A DNA stretch of 64,000 bases, taken from positions 146,501 to 210,500 of the forward strand of contig NZ_FSRI01000002.1 of assembly GCF_900141775.1 (NCBI RefSeq). Direction: 5' to 3'. Numbering within the stretch: position 1 is the first letter of the stretch; each line of letters opens with the position of its first letter. Positions 36,609 through 47,021 of the stretch are shown piece after piece. The translations under genes were made by a program, and so were the position numbers. This DNA comes from Salinivibrio sp. ES.052 (GTDB lineage Bacteria; Pseudomonadota; Gammaproteobacteria; Enterobacterales; Vibrionaceae). Below the pieces are notes generated by a model, which had not been told where the DNA came from, did no database searches, and saw only the letters and a program-made list of their open reading frames with translations.

Positions 36609-38687
36609 ATGCGATCTTCCATGCTTAGCGCGGTAACCGTCGACACGCTTAGTGGTGTTGGCAGCAAAATGGCTGAGAAATTAGCGAAAGTTGGCCTGCA
36701 CACGGTGCAGGACGTGTTATTTCATCTGCCGTATCGTTACGAAGATCGCACCCGCGTTTGGCCAATCGCCAGCTTGCTGCCGGGTCAGCACGCCACGATA
36801 GAGGGTGAAATCACCCATAACGATACCGTCTTTGGCCGACGTCGCATGCTCACCGTCCGCGTCCACGACGGCAACGGCGCGCTCACTTTGCGCTTTTTTA
36901 ACTTTAACGCCGCAATGAAAAATAGCTTGGCAGTAGGCAAACAAGTGAAAGCCTACGGCGAGCTTAAACGGGGCAAACATGGGTTAGAAATTATTCATCC
37001 TGAATACACGGTTTTTTCCGAGCCTACCGAGCTGGTGATGGAAGAAACCCTGACCCCCGTGTATCCCACCACGGAGGGGCTACGCCAAGCGACCCTACGC
37101 AGCCTGACCGATCAATCGCTGGCGTTGCTGGATAAAAGTGGTGTCGACGAGCTGCTGCCCGAGGGCTTGTACGATCGACAACTCTCATTGCGCGAGGCGT
37201 TGCACCTATTACATCGCCCACCGCCAGATACCGCGCTAGAGGATCTATTAACCGGTCAACATCCCGCCCAGCGGCGCTTAATCATTGAAGAGCTCCTTGC
37301 CCAGCACCTGTCGATGCTGTCTGTGCGCCACCAGGCACAGCAAGTCAAAGGGTTTGCGCTCGTCCCCAGTCAGTCGCTGGGACAGCGTCTTTTAGATAAC
37401 CTGCCTTTCACTCCCACCGGCGCACAAACCCGAGTGGTGAGCGAGATCAGCGCCGATTTAGCCAAACCATTTCCAATGATGCGACTCGTGCAAGGGGATG
37501 TCGGCGCGGGTAAGACCTTGGTGGCCGTTCTCGCCGCCTTGCAAGCCATTGAGCAAGGCCATCAAGTGGCCTTGATGGCGCCAACCGAGCTCTTGGCTGA
37601 GCAACACGCCACGAATTTTACCCAATGGCTGACACCGCTAGGCATTCAAGTCGGTTGGCTGGCTGGCAAGTTAAAAGGAAAAGCACGCGAGGACACCCTA
37701 GCACAAGTTGCCGACGGCAAAACACAAATGGTGGTCGGTACCCATGCGTTATTCCAAGCCAGTGTTCACTTTAAAAGTTTGGCGTTAGTAATTATTGATG
37801 AACAACACCGGTTTGGTGTCCACCAACGGCTTGCCTTGCGTGAAAAAGGCGAGCAGCAGGGCATACATCCACACCAGCTGATCATGACCGCCACGCCGAT
37901 CCCGCGTACCTTGGCGATGACCGCCTATGCGGACTTGGAAACATCCGTCATTGATGAACTGCCGCCTGGACGAACACCGATACAAACGGTTGCCGTCCCC
38001 GACACCCGCCGTGACGATATTATCGCTCGCGTCAGTGCCGCCTGTGCAGCCGGTCGACAAGCGTATTGGGTATGCACCTTGATTGAAGAGTCCGACGCCT
38101 TAGAAGCTCAAGCCGCTGAAGACACGGCCACCGCACTCAAAGAAGCCCTGCCCAATCTTGAAATTGGTCTGGTTCACGGGCGAATGAAAGCGGCGGACAA
38201 GCAAGCGGTGATGGACGCTTTTAAACAAGGCGAGCTACAATTATTGGTGGCAACCACAGTGATTGAAGTCGGGGTCGATGTACCTAATGCTAGCTTGATG
38301 ATCATTGAAAACCCGGAGCGGCTGGGTCTGGCGCAACTCCACCAACTACGCGGCCGCGTCGGCCGTGGATCGGTCGCCAGTCATTGTGTGCTGCTTTACC
38401 ATGCCCCCTTATCTAAAACCGCGAGTCAGCGGCTTGGGGTGCTGCGCGACAGCAATGATGGCTTTGTGATTGCCCAACGCGACCTCGATATTCGCGGACC
38501 AGGGGAGCTATTGGGCACCCGACAAACGGGCTTGGCCGAATTTAAAATTGCCGACTTGGTCAGAGATCAAGCACTGATCCCGGAGGTTCAAAAGCTGGCG
38601 ACTCACTTACACCAGCACTACCCTCGACATGCTGAGGCCATTATTCGCCGCTGGCTCGGCCATAAAACCCATTATTCCAACGCCTGA
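36609..38687 (+). CDS. recG: ATP-dependent DNA helicase RecG
   Basis: Remodels stalled replication forks, D-loops and R-loops. The 692 residues contain the N-terminal wedge/OB domain (SGVGSKMAEKLAKVGLHTVQDVLFHLPYRYEDRT), helicase domain with Walker A VQGDVGAGKTLVA, DEQHR box, MTATPIPRTLAM, and C-lobe EVGVDVPNASLMIIENPERLGLAQLHQLRGRVGRG, ending with the TRG motif region (NDGFVIAQRDLDIRGPGELLGTRQTG). Its 3' end overlaps the convergent regulator gene by 16 bp. Length equals E. coli RecG (693). Confidence 0.97.
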   Translation: MRSSMLSAVTVDTLSGVGSKMAEKLAKVGLHTVQDVLFHLPYRYEDRTRVWPIASLLPGQHATIEGEITHNDTVFGRRRMLTVRVHDGNGALTLRFFNFNAAMKNSLAVGKQVKAYGELKRGKHGLEIIHPEYTVFSEPTELVMEETLTPVYPTTEGLRQATLRSLTDQSLALLDKSGVDELLPEGLYDRQLSLREALHLLHRPPPDTALEDLLTGQHPAQRRLIIEELLAQHLSMLSVRHQAQQVKGFALVPSQSLGQRLLDNLPFTPTGAQTRVVSEISADLAKPFPMMRLVQGDVGAGKTLVAVLAALQAIEQGHQVALMAPTELLAEQHATNFTQWLTPLGIQVGWLAGKLKGKAREDTLAQVADGKTQMVVGTHALFQASVHFKSLALVIIDEQHRFGVHQRLALREKGEQQGIHPHQLIMTATPIPRTLAMTAYADLETSVIDELPPGRTPIQTVAVPDTRRDDIIARVSAACAAGRQAYWVCTLIEESDALEAQAAEDTATALKEALPNLEIGLVHGRMKAADKQAVMDAFKQGELQLLVATTVIEVGVDVPNASLMIIENPERLGLAQLHQLRGRVGRGSVASHCVLLYHAPLSKTASQRLGVLRDSNDGFVIAQRDLDIRGPGELLGTRQTGLAEFKIADLVRDQALIPEVQKLATHLHQHYPRHAEAIIRRWLGHKTHYSNA

Positions 38688-39067
38688 TCATCACTATAGG
38701 CCTCCCAATATGTCATGACCAGTGCCATGGCTTCAGACTTACTGTACCCAGCTTCACTGGTGGCCTGAACAAAATGCGCCAACGCCCCTTCGACGTATTG
38801 CAAGCGCTGCTCAGGCTCTGCCGGGCGTATGGTTGCACTCACCTGCATCCCGATCCCACGCACACGCTCTAACCAACCTTCTTCCGCAAGCTGTTGATAG
38901 CTACGCGAGACCGTCATGGGGTTCATACCAAGCTCACGGGCCAGCTGACGTACCGAAGGTAATCTCGCCCCCGGATACAAGGTACCACTGGCAATATGAC
39001 GCTGTATTTGCTCAATCAGTTGCTGAAATTTCGGCGTGGCGTCCTTGCTGTCTAACGATAATCGCAT
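38672..39067 (-). CDS. Small GntR-family regulator, YtrA subfamily
   Basis: A 131-residue transcription factor. The N-terminal winged helix-turn-helix reads KFQQLIEQIQRHIASGTLYPGARLPSVRQLARELGMNPMTVSRSYQQLAEEGWLERVRGIGMQV. The C-terminal ~45 residues are a short helical dimerisation region, the hallmark of YtrA-type members, which usually repress an adjacent ABC transporter. No transporter adjoins it; it is flanked by recG (convergent, 16-bp overlap) and envZ. Target genes unknown; autoregulation is common in the group. Confidence 0.88.
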   Translation of the reverse strand: MRLSLDSKDATPKFQQLIEQIQRHIASGTLYPGARLPSVRQLARELGMNPMTVSRSYQQLAEEGWLERVRGIGMQVSATIRPAEPEQRLQYVEGALAHFVQATSEAGYSKSEAMALVMTYWEAYSDDQALE

Positions 39068-39159
39068 TCATCCTATCCAGTGTATTGAGTCTCTATGACA
39101 GTATGGACAATGCTGCCTTGGCTGCGACGCTGTGACCCAGAAACGTGTGAGCGCGCACA

Positions 39160-40494
39160 TTAGCGACTACCCGTCTTTCCGCTAACGGGGAACGTCAGTT
39201 GAATACGAAGTCCTCCTTCCGTGCGCGACGATAAGCGAATATCACCATGCAGCTGCTCGACAATCCGTTTAACAATCGCCAACCCCAAGCCAGTCCCCTC
39301 ACTACCGCGCGCGGTATCGCCACGGGTAAAAGGCTGAAACAGCGAGTTTTCGAGATTGGCGTCAATGCCAGGACCATTATCTTCCACTTCCACCCACTGG
39401 TAGGTGTGATCGGCATTGCTGCCGCAGCGCAGTCGCACCCAGCCATGGCCGTAACGCACTGCGTTGACCACCAGGTTAGTCACCGCACGCTTTAAGGCCA
39501 CCGAGTTGGCAAACAAATCCCCGTGCAGCGCCCCTAAATCCAACTCAATATCAACGCCCATTGGATACTGATTACTTGCCACATCACGGCAGATACTAGC
39601 TAAATCAACCGGATCGGGATCTTGCTGTTGCACCGCACGTAAGTAATCCATGAACTGATTGATGATTTCGTTACATTCTTCGGTATCCTCGGTAATGCTG
39701 TCGGCCAAATAGGCGTCATCCGATGACATCATTTCGGTGGCAAGCCGGATACGTGTCAGAGGGGTGCGCAGATCATGGCTAACTCCGGCCATCAGCAAGG
39801 CGCGATCTTCTTCCAGTTTGCGTATGCCTGCCGACATCTTATTAAACGCCACCGTGACAGCCTGAATTTCCGAGGCTCCCTGCGGGGGGACCGGATCAGG
39901 AAAACGGCCATCCGCAACATCGAGTGCCGCCCGCTCCAACGCCACCAAGGGGCGGTTTTGCATTTTGATAAACAGCCAACCTCCAGCAATCACCAACAAG
40001 GCAATCACCAAGCTGTACTGAAACAAAGGGGCAAAGTCATCTTGATGCAGTTCGGAGAGGGGAATACGCATTAAAAAGTCATCAATGGCATCAAATTTGA
40101 GCCAAAGCACATAACTTTCTTCACCACTGACTAATCGTACTTCAGTCTGCGTTCCAAGCTCTTCGCTGATATGCTCACTTAGGTAACTGATTTCCATTGC
40201 ATCTTTGAACGCCAACGCTTGTTCGCTGTTAGGCGCATGCAAGGTCACACCGATTTGCTCCAGCAATTGCCGACGTACGGGGGCCCCCAAATGCAGCACT
40301 TCCCCATCTTTAAGGTACCAGTCTTCTTCGAGCATCAAGCGGACTTCAAACGCTAAGATTTTATTGAACTGTTGCAGACTCGGGAGCAGCGCATAATTGA
40401 CAATGGTCAGGTAGGAAAAAACTTGGCTGGCAATTAATAAGCCAGCCAAGATAAATAAGGTACGCGCAAAGTTAGTCCGCGGCGACATTCGCAT
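39160..40494 (-). CDS. envZ: Osmosensor histidine kinase EnvZ
   Basis: Inner-membrane sensor kinase of the EnvZ-OmpR osmotic response, 444 residues. Helix 1 ([21 protein letters not shown]), a periplasmic domain of ~130 residues, helix 2 ([17 protein letters not shown]), HAMP linker ([26 protein letters not shown]), the phospho-acceptor H-box [21 protein letters not shown], and ATP-binding N (VVNAVRYG), G1 (VEDNGPGI) and G2 ([15 protein letters not shown]) boxes. It begins 2 bp after the ompR stop, so it is coupled to ompR. Environment: in a halophile this pair is likely important for porin control. Confidence 0.96.
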   Translation of the reverse strand: MRMSPRTNFARTLFILAGLLIASQVFSYLTIVNYALLPSLQQFNKILAFEVRLMLEEDWYLKDGEVLHLGAPVRRQLLEQIGVTLHAPNSEQALAFKDAMEISYLSEHISEELGTQTEVRLVSGEESYVLWLKFDAIDDFLMRIPLSELHQDDFAPLFQYSLVIALLVIAGGWLFIKMQNRPLVALERAALDVADGRFPDPVPPQGASEIQAVTVAFNKMSAGIRKLEEDRALLMAGVSHDLRTPLTRIRLATEMMSSDDAYLADSITEDTEECNEIINQFMDYLRAVQQQDPDPVDLASICRDVASNQYPMGVDIELDLGALHGDLFANSVALKRAVTNLVVNAVRYGHGWVRLRCGSNADHTYQWVEVEDNGPGIDANLENSLFQPFTRGDTARGSEGTGLGLAIVKRIVEQLHGDIRLSSRTEGGLRIQLTFPVSGKTGSR

Positions 40495-40496
40495 CG

Positions 40497-41213
40497 CTAT
40501 ACCTCACCATCCGGAACAAACACATAGCCGAGCCCCCATACGGTTTGAATGTAACGCGGTTTACTCGGATCCTCCTCAACCATGCGACGCAGGCGGGAGA
40601 TTTGCACATCAATGGAACGCTCCATCGCCGAGTATTCCCGGCCACGCGCCATGTTCATCAATTTATCACGTGACAAAGGCTCACGTGCATTGGTCACCAA
40701 GGCTTTGAGTACCGCAAATTCACCAGACGTTAATGTCATCGGTTCATCATTGCGAAACATCTCACGGGTGCCTAAGTTAAGGCGGAACTCACCAAAAGTG
40801 ACCGTGGTTGAGTCGGCACTCGGTGCGCCTGGTGCCTCTACGGTTTGTCGACGCAGTACCGCCCGTACCCGTGCGAGTAACTCTCGCGGATTGAATGGCT
40901 TAGGCAGATAGTCATCAGCACCGACTTCCAACCCAACAATCCGGTCGATCTCATCGCCTTTTGCCGTCAGCATTAAAATCGGTAACTGATTGTTAGCTTG
41001 GCGAAGCCGACGACATATCGACAAACCATCTTCGCCCGGCAACATCAAATCAAGAACCATAAGATGAAACGCTTCACGGGCCAATAATCGGTCCATTTGC
41101 TCGGCATTGGCTACGCTGCGCACCTGAAAACCTTGCTCGGTCAGGTAGCGTTCCAGTAGCGAGCGCAGACGCATATCATCATCCACCACTAGAATTTTAT
41201 AGTTCTCTTGCAT
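40497..41213 (-). CDS. ompR: Response regulator OmpR
   Basis: DNA-binding regulator phosphorylated by EnvZ; controls porins and other osmotic genes. 238 residues: receiver domain with acidic pocket VVDDD, phospho-acceptor Asp in [14 protein letters not shown], the switch residue region [32 protein letters not shown], and a winged-helix DNA-binding domain ending [28 protein letters not shown]. Nearly identical to enteric OmpR in key blocks. Promoter region is shared with divergent greB. Confidence 0.98.
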   Translation of the reverse strand: MQENYKILVVDDDMRLRSLLERYLTEQGFQVRSVANAEQMDRLLAREAFHLMVLDLMLPGEDGLSICRRLRQANNQLPILMLTAKGDEIDRIVGLEVGADDYLPKPFNPRELLARVRAVLRRQTVEAPGAPSADSTTVTFGEFRLNLGTREMFRNDEPMTLTSGEFAVLKALVTNAREPLSRDKLMNMARGREYSAMERSIDVQISRLRRMVEEDPSKPRYIQTVWGLGYVFVPDGEV

Positions 41214-41433
41214 GCTAAGCCCTCAATGCTTTTTCTGCCTGACAATCAAGCAGTCGTTGCCATCATCATATTGAATTTTGCCACAGTTGTGCGCCAGACC
41301 GCGTATTTGTCAGCACACAACCGCGCGGTAAATTGTTACCGAGTGTTGCCTCGACAAGCTTGCCCGCTTCTTGTACTTTCCTGGACAAGGTTATATCGCG
41401 CGACGCCGAATGACTAGCGAAAGGAGAGGTAAC

Positions 41434-41928
41434 GTGAAAACCAAATTGGTGACCCGAGAAGGGTTTAACGCGCTCAAAGCCGAGCACGATTACCTGTGGC
41501 ACGAACGACGCCCAGAAGTGACCAAAATTGTCAGCTGGGCCGCCAGCTTGGGTGATCGCTCAGAAAACGCTGACTACACCTACAACAAGCGGCTGTTACG
41601 TCAAATTGATCGTCGCGTCCGTTATCTGCGCAAACGCCTCAATGACTTAACCATTGTTGATTACGCACCAGAGCAAGAAGGGCGAGTCTTTTTTGGCGCC
41701 TGGGTGGAAATAGAAAACGAGGCCGGCGACACCAAGCAATTTCGAATCGTTGGCCCTGATGAGATTTATGAACGCAAAGATTACATTTCTATCGATGCCC
41801 CTATGGCGCGGGCGCTATTAAAAAAAGCCGTTGATGACGAAGTGGTGGTCTCAACCCCTGAAGGTGAAAAGCAGTGGTTTGTTAATACTATTACCTACTC
41901 AAAGCCCAATGACACCGACGCTCAGTAA
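41434..41928 (+). CDS. greB: Transcription elongation factor GreB
   Basis: Stimulates transcript cleavage by stalled RNA polymerase. The N-terminal coiled coil ends in the acidic tip GDRSENADYTYNKRLLRQIDRRVRYLRKRL (D-x-x-E pair at the polymerase active site), then the FKBP-like C-terminal domain (VVSTPEGEKQWFVNTITY). GTG 41434 has AGGAG six bases upstream and gives 164 residues starting MKTKLVTREGFNAL as in the family; an in-frame ATG at 41410 lacks a ribosome site. Divergent from ompR, and followed by tex in the same direction. Confidence 0.95.
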   Translation: MKTKLVTREGFNALKAEHDYLWHERRPEVTKIVSWAASLGDRSENADYTYNKRLLRQIDRRVRYLRKRLNDLTIVDYAPEQEGRVFFGAWVEIENEAGDTKQFRIVGPDEIYERKDYISIDAPMARALLKKAVDDEVVVSTPEGEKQWFVNTITYSKPNDTDAQ

Positions 41929-42018
41929 TCACGGAGGGAACCTTCGCCCCCATCGCGGTCAAAAATGCTATCCCTTGGCAGGGTATCCCCTGCCGTGCTT
42001 GTAGAGAAAAGGAAACAC

Positions 42019-44316
42019 ATGCACACATCGATTACACAAACCCTGGCGCACGAACTCAATGTGGCACCAGGTCAAGTTAAGACAGCCGTTGAGCTGCTTG
42101 ATGACGGCAACACTGTCCCTTTTATCGCTCGCTATCGTAAAGAAGCGACCCAGGGCCTGGATGACTCGCAGTTGCGTACCCTAGAAACGCGATTGGTCTA
42201 TCTGCGCGAATTGGATGCCCGGCGCGACACCATCCTCAAATCGATTGACGAACAAGGCAAACTCACCGAGAGCCTGCGCCGCGATATTCTCGCCGCGGAG
42301 AGTAAAAACCGATTAGAAGATCTCTATCTGCCTTACAAACCCAAGCGCCGAACCAAAGGACAGATTGCGATTGAAGCGGGCCTTGAGCCCTTGGCCGACG
42401 CGTTGTGGCACGACGCCTCACACAATCCTGACGCGCTTGCCGAGCAATACATCAATGCCGACAATGGCATCACCGACACCAAAGCGGCACTGGATGGTGC
42501 GCGCGCCATCATGATGGAACGCCTGGCCGAGGATGCGAGCTTACTTGAGGCGCTGCGCCAATACCTTAAGCAATATGCGGTGCTACGCGCCACTGTGATT
42601 GCGGGTCAGGAAGAGAAAGGGGCAAAGTTCAAAGACTACTTTGCCCACCAAGAGCCGATTGCCAAAGTGCCCTCTCACCGCGCACTGGCGATGCTACGTG
42701 GTCGCAATGAAGGCGTACTGCAGCTGGCGCTGGTTGCCGACCCCGACCAAGCACCAGACAGCAAGCAAAGCGTATGCGAGACCATGATTGCTCAACATTA
42801 CCAGCTGTCTTTAGATACCGCACCGGCAGACCGCTGGCGCAAGCAGGTGATTGCCTTTGCGTGGCGGGTAAAAATCTTGATGCACCTTGAAACCGAATTC
42901 ATGGCCAACCTGAAAGAGCGTGCGGAAAATGATGCCATTGATGTGTTTGCGGCGAACTTAAAAGATGTATTGATGGCTGCACCGGCTGGCCCTCGCTGCA
43001 CCATGGGCATTGACCCAGGTTTGCGTACCGGCTGTAAAGTGGCGGTGGCGGATGGCACCGGCAAGCTACTTGATACCGCCACCATTTACCCCACCGCGCC
43101 TAAACACGATATTGAAGGGGCAAGTAAAACACTACGCCGTTTTATTGATCGCCATGGCGTGAACTTGATTGCCGTCGGCAATGGCACCGCCTCGCGTGAA
43201 ACCGAGCACTTTGTCACCACCATGCTCAAGCAAGCCGACTTAAGCATTCAAACCGTGATGGTCAGTGAGGCCGGTGCCTCGGTTTATTCGGCGTCAGAGC
43301 TGGCAGCCAATGAGTTTCCCGATCTCGATGTCTCGCTACGTGGCGCGGTTTCCATTGCCCGTCGCTTGCAAGACCCCCTCGCCGAGCTGGTTAAAATTGA
43401 TCCTAAATCGATTGGCGTCGGTCAGTATCAGCACGATGTCTCTCAAAGTCAGCTTGCCAAAAAGCTCGATGCCGTGGTGGAAGACTGTGTGAACGCTGTG
43501 GGGGTCGACTTAAATATCGCGTCCGCGCCACTGCTCACCCGGGTGGCGGGTCTTAGCCAAACCATGGCGCAAAACATTGTTGCCTTTCGCGACGAAAATG
43601 GCCGATTTGGCGATCGTAAAACCTTGCTGAAGGTGCCGCGCCTTGGCCCGAAAGCCTATGAGCAATGCGCTGGCTTTTTACGGGTGATGGATGGCGCTAA
43701 CCCGCTGGATCGCTCGGGTGTCCACCCAGAAACCTACCCTTTGGTTAAACACATCGCCCAAAAGACCGGCAAAGCCATCGATGCCTTGGTGGGCAATGCG
43801 GGTATGCTACAAAGCTTAAACGCAAGCGATTATGCCACCGAGACCTTTGGACAGATCACGGTCACCGATGTACTGAACGAGCTGGCCAAGCCAGGCCGCG
43901 ATCCGCGCCCTGAGTTTAAGACGGCCACCTTTGCCGAAGGCGTCAACAAAATCAGTGACTTAAAACCAGGCATGCAACTCGAAGGCGTGGTCACTAACGT
44001 CACGCACTTTGGTGCATTCGTCGATATCGGCGTCCACCAAGATGGCCTCGTGCACATCTCCGCTCTATCAAACCGCTTTATCAGCGATCCTCGCGAGGTA
44101 GTGAAGGCCGGTGATGTGGTGAAGGTGAAAGTCATGGAGGTGGATGCGCCGCGCAAGCGAATTGGGTTATCGATGCGCCTCGACGATACTCCAGTCGCCA
44201 GTGAGAACACGGCAGCCGCCCCTAAGCATCGAGAGAAAGGCCCGACAAAACGACAGGAAAAACCAGCCACGGCCGGGAGTATGGCAGATGCCTTCGCCCG
44301 CGCGAAGCGCTCTTAA
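42019..44316 (+). CDS. tex: Tex/YhgF RNA-binding transcription accessory protein
   Basis: A 765-residue nucleic-acid-binding protein related to eukaryotic Spt6. N-terminal helical domain with [22 protein letters not shown], YqgF-like RNase-H fold ([17 protein letters not shown]), helix-hairpin-helix domain ([20 protein letters not shown]) and C-terminal S1 domain ([34 protein letters not shown]). The tail is basic and low-complexity. ATG 42019 follows AGGAAACAC. Essential in some pathogens, role in translation/transcription still debated. A terminator follows at once. Confidence 0.95.
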   Translation: MHTSITQTLAHELNVAPGQVKTAVELLDDGNTVPFIARYRKEATQGLDDSQLRTLETRLVYLRELDARRDTILKSIDEQGKLTESLRRDILAAESKNRLEDLYLPYKPKRRTKGQIAIEAGLEPLADALWHDASHNPDALAEQYINADNGITDTKAALDGARAIMMERLAEDASLLEALRQYLKQYAVLRATVIAGQEEKGAKFKDYFAHQEPIAKVPSHRALAMLRGRNEGVLQLALVADPDQAPDSKQSVCETMIAQHYQLSLDTAPADRWRKQVIAFAWRVKILMHLETEFMANLKERAENDAIDVFAANLKDVLMAAPAGPRCTMGIDPGLRTGCKVAVADGTGKLLDTATIYPTAPKHDIEGASKTLRRFIDRHGVNLIAVGNGTASRETEHFVTTMLKQADLSIQTVMVSEAGASVYSASELAANEFPDLDVSLRGAVSIARRLQDPLAELVKIDPKSIGVGQYQHDVSQSQLAKKLDAVVEDCVNAVGVDLNIASAPLLTRVAGLSQTMAQNIVAFRDENGRFGDRKTLLKVPRLGPKAYEQCAGFLRVMDGANPLDRSGVHPETYPLVKHIAQKTGKAIDALVGNAGMLQSLNASDYATETFGQITVTDVLNELAKPGRDPRPEFKTATFAEGVNKISDLKPGMQLEGVVTNVTHFGAFVDIGVHQDGLVHISALSNRFISDPREVVKAGDVVKVKVMEVDAPRKRIGLSMRLDDTPVASENTAAAPKHREKGPTKRQEKPATAGSMADAFARAKRS

Positions 44317-44324
44317 CCACGCAA

Positions 44325-44352
44325 AAAGCCCCGCGAGAATTCGCGGGGCTTT
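44325..44352. terminator. Bidirectional terminator after tex
   Basis: A perfect 12-bp stem AAAGCCCCGCGA / TCGCGGGGCTTT with a 4-nt loop. The better T-run (TTTTT) is on the minus strand, serving the unknown gene at 44379-44852; tex ends 9 bp before it. Confidence 0.85.
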
Positions 44353-44378
44353 GGGGTCAATCGGCTGAAGGCGCGAAC

Positions 44379-44852
44379 TTAAATAACGATCAACACTTCT
44401 GAGGGCATGTTCGCCACGGTCGCTTGCTGATAACGCATCGCCACCACTGCACGGGTTTGCTCGAACCTTTTCAGCTCTTCCACTTTTTCAAGCACTTCTT
44501 CCGGCATTTTCAAGCCTAGCGGGTAGCCGTTGTCTTTACGTGCTTGCTCTCCCGGCTCAGTACGCGCCATGGCATCGACACGGCCGGCAATATTGGCCCC
44601 GTCGTAATCAGCATCGGATAAGGATTCACGGCTATAGTCGAGCGAGTAGTTAGGGTGTTGTGACGGATCCCAAGACGACCGACCCAGTTGCTTACCTTGA
44701 TCGGTAGCCGCTTTTCCCTGTTCCGGCTCGGGGGCTTGCTTGGTCGGGACAATTTTTTCGCGCATGCGATTGTCCCGCGCAACTTGCTCGGTTGGCGGGT
44801 TCACCGATGGCGCGACAGTTGGGATACTGACGCTGGCTGGCGATATATTCAT
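44379..44852 (-). CDS. Hypothetical protein, Vibrionaceae-type, soluble
   Basis: Not assigned to a characterised family. The 157-residue product has a proline-rich start (MNISPASVSIPTVAPSVNPPTEQVARDNRMREKI), a long polar, probably disordered middle (residues ~30-90), and a predicted amphipathic helix MPEEVLEKVEELKRFEQTRAVVAMRYQQA near the C-terminus. No signal peptide and no membrane helix. Similar proteins of unknown role occur in vibrios near tex/bioH. It may form a unit with the next gene (gap 64 bp, same strand). No enzyme motif visible. Confidence 0.75.
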   Translation of the reverse strand: MNISPASVSIPTVAPSVNPPTEQVARDNRMREKIVPTKQAPEPEQGKAATDQGKQLGRSSWDPSQHPNYSLDYSRESLSDADYDGANIAGRVDAMARTEPGEQARKDNGYPLGLKMPEEVLEKVEELKRFEQTRAVVAMRYQQATVANMPSEVLIVI

Positions 44853-44916
44853 CTGATGCTACCTCCCAACATCAGCTGAAGGCCTAATTGTCAGTGCGGC
44901 CTTGTCTTCTTATAGT

Positions 44917-45276
44917 TTAGACGACAACCGCGAGTATTGTGCCTATTGTTCCAAGCGCAGACAAAAACTGCCCAGCGCTATAGGCGCTATCATCGTTTTC
45001 TTTCACTTTTTCCGGGTGGTCCATGCCCAACGCACCATAGGTAAAGGATTCAACCGATGATTTCTCTTCTGGCTTGTTGATACCTTCAGCGTTTTTCGCT
45101 GCTTTCACATCTTTGCTTTCTTTTGCCGCATCGGCAGCTGAAAGCTTTTCAACGGGTTTCGCTTCTTTCGCTTCTTTGGCCGCGTTGTCCGCATTTTGTT
45201 GCGGCTGTGTCGGCGCTTTTGGCTTCATCGCTTGTTGATGATACGCCTGAGACTGCCCAACGTTACCTACGTTCAT
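44917..45276 (-). CDS. Hypothetical Lys/Ala/Glu-rich protein with hydrophobic C-terminus
   Basis: A 119-residue protein starting MNVGNVGQSQAYHQQAMKPK. Residues ~20-75 are rich in K, A and E (NAAKEAKEAKPVEKLSAAD, AKESKDVKAAKNAEG), likely disordered or helical. The last ~30 residues include a hydrophobic segment SAGQFLSALGTIGTILAVVV that could insert in a membrane as a tail anchor. ATG 45276 has AGGAGAG upstream; the longer in-frame start at 45375 overlaps bioH and is unlikely. Function unknown; placed between bioH and the unknown gene at 44379. Confidence 0.65.
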   Translation of the reverse strand: MNVGNVGQSQAYHQQAMKPKAPTQPQQNADNAAKEAKEAKPVEKLSAADAAKESKDVKAAKNAEGINKPEEKSSVESFTYGALGMDHPEKVKENDDSAYSAGQFLSALGTIGTILAVVV

Positions 45277-45374
45277 TATGGTCTCTCCTAATGTCAGAGC
45301 AAGTGACATAGTTAACTTATCGGCAGAACCATGACAGGATTTAGTCAATTCTACCAAAAAACGATCTGCGCACA

Positions 45375-46154
45375 CTATTTAACCGGCAATACGTTGCCTA
45401 AAAAGGCAAGTAGCTTGTCCACCACCACGTCAGGCTCCGTCACAAAGGGGGCATGAGCACTGTGTGCTAATACCTCACATTGTGAGTGAGGCGCCAACGC
45501 AGAAACGGCATCCGCCACCGACGCTGGCACCAAACCGTCTAGCCGCCCGTATAACCGCAACCAAGGCACCGCTATCGCCTCACACTCCTTGCGCAGATCC
45601 GTGGTTGCCAGCATCGACAATCCATCTGCCAAAGCACGAGGGTCGGGCGCCGGCCGCGAAAAAACCGCTTGTTTGAGCGCTTTCACATCTTTTCTCGCCG
45701 TGGGTGACCCCATGGCTTGCAGCGCCATAAAGCGTTCCACCGTTTGCGAAAAATCACGCTCAAGCTGATCGGCAAAGTCGGTCAATACCGCTGGCTTGAT
45801 TCCGCGCCATCCTGGCTCTGCGACAAACTTGGGTGAACTGGCCAAGGTGACTAAACCACTCACACGCTGTGACGATAAGTGTGCCGCTTGTGTGGCCACT
45901 AATCCGCCCAGTGACCAACCGATCCAAGTTGCATGCGCTGGTGATTCTTTAAGCAACACTTGTGCCAGTTTCTTAATATCTAGATCCGGTTGGTGTGCGC
46001 TGTAGCCAAAACCTGGCAGATCAACACAGTGAACGCGGTAATGCGCCGTCAGGTAAGGAAGTAGCAGCGACCAGACAGCACTGTTCATGCCCCAGCCGTG
46101 AATGAGAACCAGATCGGGGCCTTGACCGTGAGATTGCCAATCACATAACGCCAT
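45375..46154 (-). CDS. bioH: Pimeloyl-ACP methyl ester carboxylesterase BioH
   Basis: Alpha/beta hydrolase that removes the methyl group from pimeloyl-ACP methyl ester, completing the biotin precursor. 259 residues with oxyanion region LVLIHGWGMNSAVWS, nucleophile elbow IGWSLGGLVA (catalytic Ser), Asp in LYGRLDGLVP, and His in AHSAHAPFVTEP. It is divergent from comF, the enteric bioH-gntX order. A stand-alone bioH away from the bio operon is normal in this class. Confidence 0.95.
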   Translation of the reverse strand: MALCDWQSHGQGPDLVLIHGWGMNSAVWSLLLPYLTAHYRVHCVDLPGFGYSAHQPDLDIKKLAQVLLKESPAHATWIGWSLGGLVATQAAHLSSQRVSGLVTLASSPKFVAEPGWRGIKPAVLTDFADQLERDFSQTVERFMALQAMGSPTARKDVKALKQAVFSRPAPDPRALADGLSMLATTDLRKECEAIAVPWLRLYGRLDGLVPASVADAVSALAPHSQCEVLAHSAHAPFVTEPDVVVDKLLAFLGNVLPVK

Positions 46155-46193
46155 GCTTTACACTGCCTTGGTTGCTTTTCAATCAAGGTGCCT

Positions 46194-46910
46194 ATGATAT
46201 CAGCAATCAACCCACTGCGCTTTACACGTTTTCTTCCCCACTGGAGAGGCAAACTGTTGCCCTTTCAATGTCCAGTTTGCCACCTATCATTGGGTGCCAC
46301 ACAAACGCTATGTTGCAATGCCTGCTGGGACGCTCATTACCAATATAGCCTGTGCCAGTGTTGCGGTTTGCCGGTGACCGACCCCCAAGCGCGATGCGGT
46401 GCCTGCCTGAGCCACCCACCGGCGTGGGATCACCTGTTTGCCATCAGCGCTTACTATGATCCCTTGCCGCAACTTATCCATGCATTCAAATACCAACAGG
46501 CCTTTGAATTGGCACTGCCCTTTGCGCAGCAGTTGAGTGAGCGCATCCCTCGTCCCGCCCCCGTGTTGCTTCCTGTTCCTCTCCATTGGCGGCGCCGCTG
46601 GCAACGCGGTTTTAATCAAAGCCTGCATTTAGCCTGGGCGCTGGCGGACCACCTTGATACTCAAGTTGTCGATCACTATTTAGTCCGAAACCGCCATACT
46701 GCGCCACAACAAGGTTTAAGCCGACAGGCACGGCTATCGAACTTGAAAAATGCGTTTGCGATCAGAGGAAAATTGCCAAATACGCATGTGGCTATCGTTG
46801 ATGACGTGGTCACGACCGGGCAAACCGTGTCACAACTGTGCCGGTTATTGCGTCGCGCAGGCGCAAAAACGATCGATATTTACTGTTTGGCACGTACCGA
46901 TTTACCCTAA
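46194..46910 (+). CDS. comF: ComF/GntX family phosphoribosyltransferase-like protein
   Basis: A 238-residue protein. The N-terminus has a zinc-ribbon-like cluster of Cys pairs (CPVC, CCNAC, CQCC, CGAC, residues ~28-75) followed by a type I PRTase domain with VLLPVPLHWRRRWQRGFNQSLHLA and the PRPP-loop VAIVDDVVTTGQT. Homologues are required for DNA uptake in naturally competent bacteria such as Haemophilus, and help prime replication restart. ATG 46194 has AAGG five bases upstream; GTG two codons earlier is the alternative. It precedes nfuA as gntX-nfuA in E. coli. Confidence 0.93.
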   Translation: MISAINPLRFTRFLPHWRGKLLPFQCPVCHLSLGATQTLCCNACWDAHYQYSLCQCCGLPVTDPQARCGACLSHPPAWDHLFAISAYYDPLPQLIHAFKYQQAFELALPFAQQLSERIPRPAPVLLPVPLHWRRRWQRGFNQSLHLAWALADHLDTQVVDHYLVRNRHTAPQQGLSRQARLSNLKNAFAIRGKLPNTHVAIVDDVVTTGQTVSQLCRLLRRAGAKTIDIYCLARTDLP

Positions 46911-47021
46911 TGGAAAGCGTGCTATCCCTGCACATAAAGTAGCCACATGGTTCAAGGGGTGATAGCCAACGCAAACCGGAGTACACTGTATAAAACACAC
47001 TGGATTAGTCAGGTATTTGTC

